DNA of 64,000 nt from Climacium dendroides (Eukaryota; Streptophyta; Bryopsida; Hypnales; Climaciaceae), in the NCBI GenBank assembly GCA_950106755.1, contig CATNNA010000008.1:1178001-1242000 (forward strand). Reading direction: 5' to 3'. This document shows, one piece after another, positions 63,934 through 64,000 of the stretch. The translations under genes and the position numbers were made by a program. Below the pieces are notes generated by a model. It ran no database searches. It saw only the letters and a list, made by a program, of their open reading frames with translations, and had not been told where the DNA came from. Positions within the stretch are counted from its first letter, which is position 1; every line of letters begins with the position of its first letter.

Positions 63934-64000
63934 TTGCAACAGTTGGGTTTGTCAAGTTTTCTTGCTTTCATTTTCCTACGTGCAATGTCTATGAGGTTTG
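63934..64000 (+). repeat. Partial satellite unit at right edge
   Basis: This is the first 67 bp of a further unit, ending at GAGGTTTG. The array continues past the window. Confidence 0.97.

Larger units (their letters stand above)
1..64000 (+). repeat. 365-bp tandem satellite array filling the whole window
   Basis: The same 365-bp sequence repeats head-to-tail from end to end: 175 complete units (56 to 63933) plus a 55-bp tail at the left edge and a 67-bp head at the right edge. All units have the same orientation. No transposon, inversion or unique sequence interrupts them, and unit length departs from 365 only in seven units (two of 364, five of 366). Neighbouring units usually differ at a few positions only. 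GC content is about 39% by hand count of one unit. Arrays of this size, homogeneity and period are known from eukaryotic centromeric or heterochromatic satellites; a prokaryotic source is very unlikely. The species and the named satellite family cannot be determined from the sequence alone. Strand is arbitrary for such a repeat. Confidence 0.98.

Noticed and set aside
1..64000. CRISPR array
   Set aside because: Periodicity is perfect but there are no short repeats separated by unique spacers; the entire 365 bp is repeated.
1..64000. Transposon or viral insertion within the array
   Set aside because: Unit phase is continuous from 56 to 63933 with a total drift of only +3 bases, all explained by seven one-base length variants, so nothing is inserted.
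1..64000. Coding tandem-repeat protein
   Set aside because: 365 is not divisible by three and stops occur in all frames of each unit, so no long repetitive protein can be encoded.

Overview
The window is a single uninterrupted tandem satellite DNA array. I see no protein-coding gene, RNA gene, transposon, CRISPR array or unique sequence anywhere in the 64 kb, on either strand. The repeat unit is 365 bp, head-to-tail and always in the same orientation. Taking the TTG of the TTGCAACAGTTGGG motif as base 1, there are 175 complete units (56 to 63933), preceded by the last 55 bp of one unit and followed by the first 67 bp of another. 168 units are exactly 365 bp, two are 364 bp and five are 366 bp. 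Neither edge of the array lies in the window. The organism is very probably a eukaryote: megabase-type satellites with a nucleosome-scale period mark centromeres, pericentromeres or heterochromatic knobs. A flowering plant is my best guess from period and composition (about 39% GC by hand count), but I cannot name the species or satellite family.

Each 365-bp unit is itself an old dimer. Its two halves (183 and 182 bp) align at roughly three quarters identity over about 105 positions, so the ancestral monomer was about 182 bp, one nucleosome. The dimer is the unit that was later amplified and homogenised.

Units differ at only a few positions, and combinations of these variants reveal higher-order structure that changes along the window. 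1-19400: units with GAAGCATTGGCACC are found only here, arranged in a 20 to 21-unit (7.3-7.7 kb) super-repeat present about 2.6 times. 19401-33635: a mixed zone with a 4-unit duplication (22686-25605) carrying the most diverged units, a 3-unit repeat (25971-29255), and a small GTGCAACGCAAG subfamily (30716-32540). 33636-43858: a zone with a 2-unit (730-bp) alternation and all seven units of abnormal length. 43859-54808: a mostly 5-unit (1825-bp) repeat in which a TTTGAA junction allele predominates. 54809-64000: a transition zone, then a 7-unit (2555-bp) duplication (57729-62838).

Nothing here works as an operon or pathway. The interest is in array evolution: nested segmental duplications of different lengths, chimeric units that look like crossover or conversion products, and an apparent excess of C-to-G type transversions among variant sites. 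Short ORFs recur in every unit on both strands, but they are best read as by-products of the repeat.
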